Source: Microbacteriaceae bacterium
GTDB taxonomy: Bacteria > Actinomycetota > Actinomycetes > Actinomycetales > Microbacteriaceae
DNA length: 8,872 nt
Direction of reading: 5' to 3'
Assembly: GCA_025463615.1 (NCBI GenBank)
Contig: JAODAU010000196.1
Location: 1 to 8,872 of the forward strand
This document shows, one piece after another, positions 1-6,074 of the stretch; positions within the stretch are counted from its first letter, which is position 1, and each line of letters begins with the position of its first letter. Made by a program: the position numbers and the translations under genes. Under the pieces are notes generated by a model that ran no database searches, was not told the DNA's origin, and worked only from the letters and a program-made list of their open reading frames with translations.

Positions 1-495
1 GCCAACATCGCGGGCATCACCGACGACATGACGCCGCTGCACGAGGTGACGGACGCGGTCTGGGACCGGGTGTTCGCGGTCAACGTGCACGGCATGTTCC
101 TGCTCACCCGTGCTGTGCTGCCCGCGATGCTCGCCGCTCACAGCGGGTCCGTCGTGAACATCGCATCCGAGGCGGCGCTGCGCGGGTCGGCTGCGGGCTT
201 CGCCTACACGGCCTCGAAGCATGCCGTGGTCGGCATGACCAAAAGCTCCGCGTTCATGTACGCAGGCGAGGGCATCCGCTTCAACGCGGTCGCTCCGGGG
301 CCGGTCGCCACGAACATCGGCGCGACCTTCGCCTCCGAACTCGGCTCGGAGAGGATCAACCTGCTGCTCGCGACGCTGCCGCCGATCGCCGAGCCCGCTC
401 AGCTGGCGGCGTCGATCACGTTCCTGCTCAGCGACGACGGCACGAACGTCAACGGCGCTATCGTGCCCTCGGACGGTGGCTGGTCGGTGCAGTAG
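1..495 (+). CDS. SDR family oxidoreductase, 3' part (5' end outside window)
   Basis: The 164 visible residues are the C-terminal two thirds of a classical short-chain dehydrogenase/reductase, an NAD(P)-dependent oxidoreductase of the cytoplasm. The frame is open from base 1, so the ATG at 28 is internal. Visible landmarks, in fragment numbering, are the start of the NNAG-type motif (read here as A-N-I-A-G, residues 1-5), the catalytic tetrad candidates Asn28, Ser56, Tyr69 and Lys73 (the last two in Y-T-A-S-K), the following A-P-G-P cofactor loop, and a C-terminal segment with S-D-D-G-T and D-G-G-W, typical of the family end. The nucleotide-binding TGxxxGxG motif lies upstream of the window. 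Substrate cannot be deduced. The second Asn of NNAG is Ile, a variation seen in some SDRs. It converges with the TetR gene, with only 9 bases between the two stops. Family assignment is secure; the specific reaction is unknown. Confidence 0.95.
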   Translation, partial: ANIAGITDDMTPLHEVTDAVWDRVFAVNVHGMFLLTRAVLPAMLAAHSGSVVNIASEAALRGSAAGFAYTASKHAVVGMTKSSAFMYAGEGIRFNAVAPGPVATNIGATFASELGSERINLLLATLPPIAEPAQLAASITFLLSDDGTNVNGAIVPSDGGWSVQ

Positions 496-504
496 CCGCG
501 CCGG

Positions 505-1038
505 TCAGGGCGTGATGAGGGTCTGCAGCAGGCCCCCGTATCGCCGCACCAGCTCACGGTGGTCGGTGGCGAGCAGCTGCTCGTCGCCGACCACCCAGAG
601 GCTGTAGAGCAGGCCGCCGACCAGCGCCGCGGCGAGGCGGGCGCGCAGCTCGGCATCCTCGCCCTCGAGCCGGCTGCGCAGCGGCGCGACGAATGCCGCG
701 TTGTGGGCGGCCTGCAGGCGCGACCCGATCTGTTCGCCGTCGCTCGCGCGCAGCAGGGCGATGAACACGCCGCGCACGTTCTCGTCCGAGTCGAGCAGGA
801 ACTCGACGAAGCGCTCACCCAGCGTGTCGATGGGCCAGTCCAGCAGCGGCTGGTGGTCGAGGTCGAGCCGCATGGTCTCGAGGAACAGCTTCTCCTTGGA
901 CTGGAAGTGGCGGATGACCAGGGCCGGATCCACGCCCGCCGTCTTCGCGATCTCCCGCACCGAGGTTCCCGCGTAACCGCGCTCGGCGAACAGGGTCGCG
1001 GCGGCGGTGCGGATCGCGGTCGGGGTGTCGGAGGTCAT
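505..1038 (-). CDS. TetR/AcrR family transcriptional regulator
   Basis: This 177-residue protein has the TetR layout: an N-terminal DNA-binding domain (about residues 5-50) and an all-helical ligand-binding/dimerisation domain. The helix-turn-helix is residues 26-45, from T-S-V-R-E-I-A through V-I-R-H-F, followed by the family signature around K-E-K-L-F. The C-terminal part (about 60-177) resembles the TetR_C_16-type domain found in actinobacteria, but I cannot confirm that without a profile search. The ATG at 1038 is preceded by AGGA, which overlaps the TAG stop of the upstream phosphoesterase gene, with 7 nt spacing. The two genes are 9 nt apart, so they are very likely co-transcribed. This regulator may therefore control its own operon through the promoter near 2850, although no clear palindromic operator was seen there. 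The effector ligand is unknown. Confidence 0.93.
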   Translation of the reverse strand: MTSDTPTAIRTAAATLFAERGYAGTSVREIAKTAGVDPALVIRHFQSKEKLFLETMRLDLDHQPLLDWPIDTLGERFVEFLLDSDENVRGVFIALLRASDGEQIGSRLQAAHNAAFVAPLRSRLEGEDAELRARLAAALVGGLLYSLWVVGDEQLLATDHRELVRRYGGLLQTLITP

Positions 1039-1047
1039 CGCGTCGTC

Positions 1048-2817
1048 CTAGGAGTCGAAGCTGCCGAACAGCCCGTTGCCGTACGTGTAGATGGCGTCGT
1101 ACGCCTCGCCGTAGGTGGTCGGCACCTTGCTGCCCGGGTTGAAGCGGGCGAGCAGCAGGCCGGTGAGGCCCTCGCCCGGCGCCGAGAGCTTGCGCGAGCG
1201 GTGCTTCTGCGCAGCCTTGTGCGGGCCGTCCGCCTCGGGGTTCTTCGCCACGTAGAGCGGCTCCGGCTTCGGCCAGGTGTAGGGCTGGCGCGGCTCGGTG
1301 AGGTTGATCGCGTTGAAGATCGGGTTGGCCTCGTCATCCCGCCGGGTGAGGGGCTTGAGCCCGTGCAGGCGGCTCAGCGTGTTGATGATCGAGCCGTGGT
1401 GCATGTCGTCGTGGATGACGCTGCCCTTCGCCGTGTACGCACTCACGACGATCGTCGGCACGCGCACCCCGAGGCGGTCGAAGGCGAAGCCCATCTCGCC
1501 GGGGCCGGTGTTGTCCGGGGGAGTCACCTTGGGCGGTGGCACGTGGTCGTAGGTGCCGCCGTGCTCGTCGAAGGTGATCACGAGCGCGGTGTTCATCGCG
1601 TTCGAACCGTGCTTCGACTTCGACTCGCGGATGGAGTCGTAGACCTGCTTGACGAAGGCGTCGCCGGCGCGGACATCCGAGAGCGCGCTGTTGTAGACGT
1701 GCAGGGTCTCGCCGTCGCTGAGCTTCACGTCGGTCTCGTGCACGGTCGAGCCCCACGGCGGGTGCATGTCGTTGTGGTTGAACACCATGCGCGGCTCGAT
1801 GAAGGAGTACGCGGGCAGGTCGCCGTTGGCGGCATCGATCTCGAACTGCTGGATCTCGCGGAAGTTGCTCTTCCAGTAGGGCTGCAGCGCGGGCGCGTGG
1901 AGCATGCCGGTGAGCGAGACGAGCTGCGACCCGTCGTAATAGACCCGCCAGGAGACGCCGGCCTGCTCGAGCCGATTGAAGATGGTGGCGGCCGCGGGGC
2001 CGTTGATCCACTTGTAGTAGCTGTCGCCGCCGTGGTTCGTCACGAACCCGTGCGAGGTGGAGGCGTGGAAGAACAGCCGGTTGCAGAAGGTCTGCGACGG
2101 CACGGCCGCGTGCCAGTGGTCGTACACGGCGAACTCGCGGGCGAGGGTGGAGAGCACCGGCATCATCGCCGGGCTGAAGCTGCCCATCGCGACGCGGTAG
2201 TCCTCCTGCGTCGGCTCCTTGCCGCGGGTGGCCCGGTAGTTGATGATGAAATCGTTGACGAAGCCCTTGTTGTTGGGCTTCATGCCGTCGGGCGGCCTGT
2301 TGTACGGATCGAGCTGGCCGTACTCCCGCACGTACGCGTTGCCGGGCGGGTCGACCGTGTTGAACAGCTGCGTGTTGACGTGCACGAAGTGCTCGCCCGG
2401 GTCGGGCTGCGGCTGCTGCATGATGAAGTCGGTCGAGCCGTCGTAGATGTACGCCGGGATCGGCTCACCGTCGCGCCCCGGGTTCGAGTAGCTGCCCTGA
2501 GCCAGGCCGTCGAAGTCGGCCGAGGTGGGCTTCTCGTCTTTCGTGTACAGCCAGCCGAGCATGTTGTCGAAGCTGCGGTTCTCGAACATCATCACCACGA
2601 CGTGGTCGAACCCCGGCGTCGTGCGCTTGGCCAGGGCGGCGAACTCGGGCGGATGCGTGGTCGCCGCGGCAGTGATCGCGGCCCCGGCGGACCCGCCGAT
2701 GGCGAGCCCGGCGGCTCCGAGCCCGGCCCGCCTGAGGAAGTCGCGCCGCGAGCTGCCCCGCACCCCGTCGCCACCGCCCTCGCCCGCGCCGGGTGTCTGC
2801 TCGGTGGTGTCGGCCAT
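1048..2817 (-). CDS. Tat-exported phosphoesterase, phospholipase C / acid phosphatase family
   Basis: With the start chosen here the protein has 589 residues. It belongs to the phosphoesterase family (PF04185) that includes bacterial phospholipases C and AcpA-type acid phosphatases, which hydrolyse phosphate esters outside the cytoplasm. A twin-arginine signal is visible: S-R-R-D-F-L-R-R at 23-30, then a hydrophobic Gly/Ala stretch to about 52. Family motifs are E-N-R-S-F-D at 79-84 (metal and nucleophile region), S-Q-T-F-C-N-R at 241-247, F-D-E-H-G-G-T-Y-D-H at 416-425 and the V-V-S-A-Y block at 457-461. The frame extends to an ATG at 2889, but the ATG at 2817 is preferred: GGGAG (2824-2828) lies 6 nt upstream, and the extra 24 residues would cover the promoter and precede the Tat signal oddly. 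The C-terminal DUF756 repeats of classical haemolytic PLCs are absent, so acid phosphatase or another phosphodiesterase is equally possible. It leads the operon with the TetR gene. Confidence 0.93.
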   Translation of the reverse strand: MADTTEQTPGAGEGGGDGVRGSSRRDFLRRAGLGAAGLAIGGSAGAAITAAATTHPPEFAALAKRTTPGFDHVVVMMFENRSFDNMLGWLYTKDEKPTSADFDGLAQGSYSNPGRDGEPIPAYIYDGSTDFIMQQPQPDPGEHFVHVNTQLFNTVDPPGNAYVREYGQLDPYNRPPDGMKPNNKGFVNDFIINYRATRGKEPTQEDYRVAMGSFSPAMMPVLSTLAREFAVYDHWHAAVPSQTFCNRLFFHASTSHGFVTNHGGDSYYKWINGPAAATIFNRLEQAGVSWRVYYDGSQLVSLTGMLHAPALQPYWKSNFREIQQFEIDAANGDLPAYSFIEPRMVFNHNDMHPPWGSTVHETDVKLSDGETLHVYNSALSDVRAGDAFVKQVYDSIRESKSKHGSNAMNTALVITFDEHGGTYDHVPPPKVTPPDNTGPGEMGFAFDRLGVRVPTIVVSAYTAKGSVIHDDMHHGSIINTLSRLHGLKPLTRRDDEANPIFNAINLTEPRQPYTWPKPEPLYVAKNPEADGPHKAAQKHRSRKLSAPGEGLTGLLLARFNPGSKVPTTYGEAYDAIYTYGNGLFGSFDS

Positions 2818-2823
2818 GCCCAG

Positions 2824-2828
2824 CTCCC
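2824..2828 (-). promoter_or_regulatory. Ribosome binding site that decides the phosphoesterase start
   Basis: On the minus strand GGGAG lies 6 nt before the ATG at 2817. No comparable site precedes the longer-frame ATG at 2889, which supports the shorter protein beginning just before the Tat signal. Confidence 0.7.
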
Positions 2829-2849
2829 GGATCAACGTGACGTCGGGCA

Positions 2850-2855
2850 AGTCTA
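2850..2855 (-). promoter_or_regulatory. Candidate -10 box for the phosphoesterase-TetR operon
   Basis: TAGACT on the minus strand fits the actinobacterial TANNNT -10 pattern. It would place transcription start near 2843, giving a leader of about 25 nt that contains the GGGAG site. No convincing -35 was found at 17-19 nt spacing, so the promoter may depend on an activator or be weak. It lies back to back with the promoter of the plus-strand membrane protein gene. Confidence 0.4.
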
Positions 2856-2882
2856 ACCTGACGTTCCGGCGCGTCCTGAGGG

Positions 2883-2917
2883 CTGACACGCCCCTCCCGC
2901 CGCGCTAGGGTCGGGAC
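2883..2917 (+). promoter_or_regulatory. Promoter for a leaderless membrane protein gene
   Basis: CTGACA at 2883-2888 matches five of six bases of the TTGACA -35 consensus. It is separated by exactly 17 nt from TAGGGT at 2906-2911, a TANNNT -10 box. The ATG at 2918 begins 6 nt after the box, where transcription itself should begin. No purine-rich Shine-Dalgarno site sits at a useful distance, so a leaderless mRNA is predicted. Confidence 0.65.
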
Positions 2918-3544
2918 ATGGCAGACGGGTTCCGGTTCGATCGAAACGCGCGCTACGGCGCCGCGCTGGTCGGCTTCCTGTTCGCCGCCTACCTCAACAT
3001 CGCCACCGACTTCTCGGCGTTCATCCAGGCCTCGAACTACGACGGCTCGCTCGGCACCGACGTGCCGCTGGTGAATTTCGTGCAGTTCGCCACGATCATG
3101 GGGCTGTACGTGGTGTCGATCGTCATCCTGCCCGTGGATGCTGCCCGCCGGGTCTCCGCCGTCACCCTCGTCTGCACCGTGCTGTTCATGTGGGCCACCC
3201 TGGGCATCGAGCGTGGCACCGGCAACATCGTGCAGCCGGTGGGTTTCTGGCTGTTCGTGCTCAACCAGGGCTTCGTCACGCTGGTGGTGGCGCTCGGCGG
3301 CTGGTTCATCATCCGCGGCCGCCGCTGGGGCTGGATCGCCTTCGCGATCGTGATCGTGCCGCCGCTGGTGGGGCGGGCGCTCGACCTGGCCGAGGTGACC
3401 TCGGGTTCGTACACACTCGTGATCGAGGGAACGGTCGTGTTCGGCGGCATCGGCGCCGCGTGGCTCGGCTGGGCTATCGACCGGGCAGTGGAGCGGGCTC
3501 TGCGGTCGCGTCGACCGGCAGCGGTCGAGGTTCCCGCCGTCTGA
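2918..3544 (+). CDS. Six-helix integral membrane protein of unknown function
   Basis: I do not recognise a named family with certainty; actinobacterial proteins of this general shape (Pr6Pr-like membrane proteins) are a possible relation. The 208 residues hold about six hydrophobic segments: roughly 13-30, 52-71, 77-95, 106-132, 136-154 and 166-187. A short acidic/aromatic loop lies between the first two (30-50, with D-F-S-A-F and the Y-D-G-S-L-G-T-D stretch). Basic residues cluster at 76-78 (A-R-R), 133-136 and the C-terminal tail (about 189-200), consistent with cytoplasmic loops and tail. There are no catalytic motifs I can name. The start ATG is supported by the -35/-10 pair immediately upstream. 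The last 71 bases overlap antisense with the end of the converging gene, and the tail encoded there is rich in Arg, Pro and Val. Confidence 0.85.
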   Translation: MADGFRFDRNARYGAALVGFLFAAYLNIATDFSAFIQASNYDGSLGTDVPLVNFVQFATIMGLYVVSIVILPVDAARRVSAVTLVCTVLFMWATLGIERGTGNIVQPVGFWLFVLNQGFVTLVVALGGWFIIRGRRWGWIAFAIVIVPPLVGRALDLAEVTSGSYTLVIEGTVVFGGIGAAWLGWAIDRAVERALRSRRPAAVEVPAV

Positions 3545-3911
3545 AGTGGGTGCGGGCTGGTCCCGCCCAGAGCAGCACGATCACGAGCGCGGCGAGCACC
3601 GCCGTCAGCGCGCCGGCAACGGACTGCGTGATGAGCGCCGCCAGCACGGCGGGCATGATCGTGACAGCGGCGATCACGGTGACCCCGATTCTGGCGCCCC
3701 GGCTGGCCCCGGGGAGCCCGCCGGTGACGAAGACGAGCGCGAGCCCGAAGCCGATGCCCAGCGCGCCGAAGAGCAGGAAGCTGCCCTTCACGAGTCCCTC
3801 GGTCGACGCGCCCGCGACGATCAGCAGGAACAGGCCACCGAGGATGTTCAGGATGCCGGCCACCCACGCGATCACGGTCACCACCCGCACGCTCCGCGGC
3901 ACCCGCTCCAT
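3474..3911 (-). CDS. Small four-helix membrane protein, coupled to the lysozyme-like gene
   Basis: The protein has 145 residues if translation starts at the ATG at 3911. The frame stays open further upstream, but that extension only overlaps the lysozyme-like gene and reads as Arg/Pro/Ser-rich out-of-frame sequence. Four hydrophobic segments are visible at about 8-33, 43-64, 74-95 and 97-117, followed by a basic then Pro/Ala-rich cytoplasmic-looking tail (118-145). No enzymatic motif is seen and the function is unknown. The start codon is 4 nt after the TAG of the preceding gene and has only a weak TGGTAG site, so translational coupling by reinitiation is likely. The 3' end overlaps by 71 bases the end of the converging membrane protein gene. 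Confidence 0.8.
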   Translation of the reverse strand: MERVPRSVRVVTVIAWVAGILNILGGLFLLIVAGASTEGLVKGSFLLFGALGIGFGLALVFVTGGLPGASRGARIGVTVIAAVTIMPAVLAALITQSVAGALTAVLAALVIVLLWAGPARTHFRRREPRPLPVDATAEPAPLPGR

Positions 3912-3915
3912 CGCG

Positions 3916-4605
3916 CTACCAGGCGCTCGCGGGCGCCGTGACCACGTCGACCGGCGTGTAGTGCCAGCGCGACCCGTTGCCGTAGTGGCTCGACGCCCAG
4001 GGCGAGGCCCAGATGGCCTGCTCGGTTGCGGTCGTGGAGTTGCCTGCCGCGAACCCCGCGACGATTCCGGCCATGCCCGGGTTGTGGTGGAGCATCGCGG
4101 CCGCCATCTGCGCGGAGATGTCGAGGTTGGCGAAGCTGCCGGTGCCGCCACCGCCGCCGGATCCGTAGCCGTTGTTCAGGGGGTTGTTGCGGTTCCACCA
4201 GTCGTCGGCGCCGTTCTCCTGCCGCATCCACCGGGTGAAGACGGTGACGTTCGCGTCGGACATGGGCCAGCCGCCGTAGAGCATCACGAGCTTGGCCCAG
4301 TCGTAGTTGGTGCCGCCGGCGATGAGGCTCTGCACTCCCGGCGAGGCGCTGTAGCCGTCGCGCACGAGGCTGACGCCCCCGGTGGCCGGCTTCACGATGT
4401 TCACGGTCTGCGCGTGCGAGGCAACGTAGGCCTTCAGCTCGGCGGCCGCGCTGGGCGGCGGCGGGGGCACGACGGCGAGGATGACGGCGAGCGAGAACGC
4501 CGCGACGCCCGCTCCCACGATGAGGGTGCCCGTGCGTCCACGCTGGGTCCGGGGGAGGGAGATCACTCCGCGGATCGTGTCGAGCAGTGGCGTATTCGAA
4601 GTCAT
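3916..4605 (-). CDS. Membrane-anchored extracytoplasmic lysozyme-like protein
   Basis: This 229-residue protein has a short basic cytoplasmic head (1-25), one membrane segment or uncleaved signal (about 26-46), a Pro-rich hinge (P-P-P-P-P at 47-51) and an exported domain. The exported part contains W-M-R-Q-E-N-G (126-132) followed by W-W-N-R-N-N-P-L-N (136-144), a Gly run at 148-154, and S-P-W-A-S-S-H-Y-G near 201-209. That order resembles actinobacterial and phage proteins of lysozyme/glucosaminidase-like fold that act on peptidoglycan, and Glu130 would be the candidate catalytic acid. The assignment rests on motif resemblance only. No Shine-Dalgarno site is visible before the ATG at 4605; the sequence there is T/A/C rich, so a leaderless or weakly initiated mRNA is possible. 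It is the first gene of a pair with the small four-helix membrane protein. Confidence 0.8.
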   Translation of the reverse strand: MTSNTPLLDTIRGVISLPRTQRGRTGTLIVGAGVAAFSLAVILAVVPPPPPSAAAELKAYVASHAQTVNIVKPATGGVSLVRDGYSASPGVQSLIAGGTNYDWAKLVMLYGGWPMSDANVTVFTRWMRQENGADDWWNRNNPLNNGYGSGGGGGTGSFANLDISAQMAAAMLHHNPGMAGIVAGFAAGNSTTATEQAIWASPWASSHYGNGSRWHYTPVDVVTAPASAW

Positions 4606-4661
4606 AAGTGTGTGCGTAAAGTCCCGTGGTTCTGATCGTCCAGCGGTGCGCTCAGTGTCCG

Positions 4662-4667
4662 AGGCTA
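4662..4667 (-). promoter_or_regulatory. Possible -10 box for the lysozyme-like gene pair
   Basis: TAGCCT on the minus strand fits TANNNT and would give a leader of about 50 nt. It lies just after the hairpin that probably ends the LssY_C transcript. No good -35 accompanies it, and a second weak possibility (TACGCA, 7 nt before the ATG) exists, so the assignment is tentative. Confidence 0.25.
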
Positions 4668-4674
4668 CCAGAGG

Positions 4675-4701
4675 GCCCCCGAACGGTACAGGAACGGGGG
4701 C
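4675..4701 (-). terminator. GC hairpin, likely terminator of the LssY_C gene
   Basis: A perfect 7-bp inverted repeat, GCCCCCG at 4675-4681 and CGGGGGC at 4695-4701, encloses a 13-nt loop. It begins 16 nt after the LssY_C stop codon in the direction of transcription. The U-rich tail of classical intrinsic terminators is missing, as is common in high-GC actinobacteria. This is the only strong hairpin I noticed in the intergenic gaps. Confidence 0.5.
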
Positions 4702-4717
4702 GGCGTGGAGGCGATGC

Positions 4718-5992
4718 TCAGGATGCCGGAGCGGGTGGTCGGGTTCGGTTCCGCCGAGCGTAGACCCGCGCGCGACCGCTGGATAGTGCCAGCAGCAGCA
4801 GGATGTCGAGGGCGAGCCCCGGCAATGTCGTCTGCAGCGTGATCCGGCCGCCGCCGGTGGCCTCGCCGACGGCCTGGAAGAGGATCGACAGGGTGCTGAG
4901 CGTCATGGCGAGCAGCCGCGCCCAGTTGCGCCCGAGGAACACGCGCCACGCGATGAACAGCTCGGGCAGGGCGAAGAGCACCAGCAGGCCGACCACCCCG
5001 ACGAGCGCGACGTCGATCGTGGTGGTCGAGGTGGTGCCGCCGAGGTCGGTGGTGAGCACCGCTCGGCCGTCGGTGGCGGTGACCAGGGCGAGCAGCAGCG
5101 CGGCGAGGGCGCGGGCGGCGACCAGCACCGCGCCCACCACGGTGGGAGCCGGGCGGCGGTCGCGGCTGTCGGTCGGTTCCGCGGCGGCGGTCGCGGCATC
5201 CGAAAGCTTCCTGAGGTCGACGATCGGCAGGTCGCCGTCGGTGCGGATCTCGTCGCCGCCGCCGTTGCGCGAGTGGTAGCCGGTGGAGAAGTCCTTGATC
5301 ACACTCACCGCCACGCGCGGATCGGCGGCCTCGAGCGTCGCCACGATGTGGTCGCGTTCGCCGTCCGTGTCGGCGTCGATCTTGTGCGTCACCTGCAGCG
5401 TGAAGAGCGAGAGGCCGACGCTGCGGTCGTAGGTGCCCGCGGCCAGCCACTCCACGGGGATGCCGCCGGGCAGCATCCACCCCTCGGGGCAGCGCCAGAA
5501 GCGCACGTGGTGCCGCTTGCCGGGGCTGCCGTCGACCTCCTGCTGGTAGGCGAAGTCCTGCTGGCGGCCGAAGAGCAGCAGCGGGCTCACGGGCGCCTCG
5601 AGGTAGCTCCGGCGCAGCAGCGTCGACTGCACGATCCGCAGGCCGGTGCGCAGGCTGAGGTCGTCGGCCCTGGTCCAACCGGCGGCGGCCATCGCCTCGT
5701 GCACCTGCGACTCGGAGCCGAAGGCGGCGAGGTTGATCGGGTCACCGAGCAGGCCGTCGCTGGTGCGCGCGCGCCCGATGAAGTAGCCCGGAACGTAGAT
5801 GGCCGTGAGGATGCGGTGCAGCCGCGGCAGCACCAGGTACGCCAGAAGCACCCAGAACACGATCGCGGCCACGATCTGCCACCAGCCGAAGCCGAAGCTG
5901 TTGGCCGCGAGCAGGTAGGCGAGCCAGACGGCCGCGAGGCCGCCGATCACGAAGAAGACGTTGTCGAGGCGCGTGTCCGTCTTCGGCGTCAC
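4718..5992 (-). CDS. LssY_C-domain membrane protein
   Basis: With the GTG start at 5992 the protein has 424 residues. Two membrane segments come first (about 12-31 and 36-56). A soluble region of about 60-260 matches the LssY C-terminal domain (PF14067), including R-S-Y-L-E-A-P-V-S at 128-136, the R-H-H-V-R-F-W stretch at 160-166, G-T-Y-D-R-S-V-G-L at 186-194 and the H-K-I-D-A-D-T-D region near 203-210. A charged linker follows, then four membrane segments (about 284-305, 326-349, 358-375, 386-403) and a basic tail. LssY_C is often attached to DedA- or PAP2-type membrane domains, which are not recognisable here; its biochemical role is unknown. The frame remains open to 6115, but that part overlaps the divergent gene. 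Start alternatives are GTG 5992 (GGAGG only 2 nt away, tight) and GTG 6031 (7 nt after TAGCGT, leaderless). Confidence 0.88.
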   Translation of the reverse strand: MTPKTDTRLDNVFFVIGGLAAVWLAYLLAANSFGFGWWQIVAAIVFWVLLAYLVLPRLHRILTAIYVPGYFIGRARTSDGLLGDPINLAAFGSESQVHEAMAAAGWTRADDLSLRTGLRIVQSTLLRRSYLEAPVSPLLLFGRQQDFAYQQEVDGSPGKRHHVRFWRCPEGWMLPGGIPVEWLAAGTYDRSVGLSLFTLQVTHKIDADTDGERDHIVATLEAADPRVAVSVIKDFSTGYHSRNGGGDEIRTDGDLPIVDLRKLSDAATAAAEPTDSRDRRPAPTVVGAVLVAARALAALLLALVTATDGRAVLTTDLGGTTSTTTIDVALVGVVGLLVLFALPELFIAWRVFLGRNWARLLAMTLSTLSILFQAVGEATGGGRITLQTTLPGLALDILLLLALSSGRARVYARRNRTRPPAPAS

Positions 5993-6038
5993 CGCCTCCG
6001 TCGGGTCCCTCCACGCGCGCTTCGCCCTCACCCTCGAC

Positions 6039-6044
6039 ACGCTA
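6039..6044 (-). promoter_or_regulatory. Candidate -10 box for the LssY_C gene
   Basis: TAGCGT on the minus strand fits TANNNT. A GTG at 6031 lies 7 nt downstream, in frame with the LssY_C gene, which would permit leaderless initiation 13 codons before the start annotated here. It faces the promoter of the VOC gene in an 82-bp divergent gap. Confidence 0.3.
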
Positions 6045-6050
6045 CAGGCG

Positions 6051-6069
6051 TACCCTCGCGGGCAGGAGG
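6051..6069 (+). promoter_or_regulatory. Candidate -10 box and ribosome binding site for the VOC gene
   Basis: TACCCT at 6051-6056 fits TANNNT, and AGGAGG at 6064-6069 is a strong Shine-Dalgarno site 5 nt before the ATG at 6075. The ribosome site fixes the start and excludes the upstream in-frame extension. No -35 at acceptable spacing was found. Confidence 0.5.
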
Positions 6070-6074
6070 ACATC

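Noticed and set aside
490..520. Possible terminator between the converging SDR and TetR genes
   Set aside because: Only 9 bases separate the stops and no stable stem could be drawn.
559..2856. 765-codon open frame on the plus strand opposite the TetR and phosphoesterase genes
   Set aside because: It is an antisense frame typical of high-GC DNA: Arg/Val/Gly/His-rich, with no domain and no ribosome site, running across the ends of two genes with clear family motifs.
2818..2889. Longer start for the phosphoesterase
   Set aside because: It would put 24 residues ahead of the Tat region, has no ribosome site, and covers the candidate -10 box; the ATG at 2817 has GGGAG.
3190..4635. 481-codon plus-strand frame across three genes
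   Set aside because: Low-complexity Arg/Gly/Ala composition, and it runs across both the converging membrane protein genes and the lysozyme-like gene; an out-of-frame shadow.
6034..6056. TCGACA as a -35 for the VOC gene
   Set aside because: It matches five of six consensus bases but lies only 11 nt from TACCCT, too close for a working sigma-70-type promoter.
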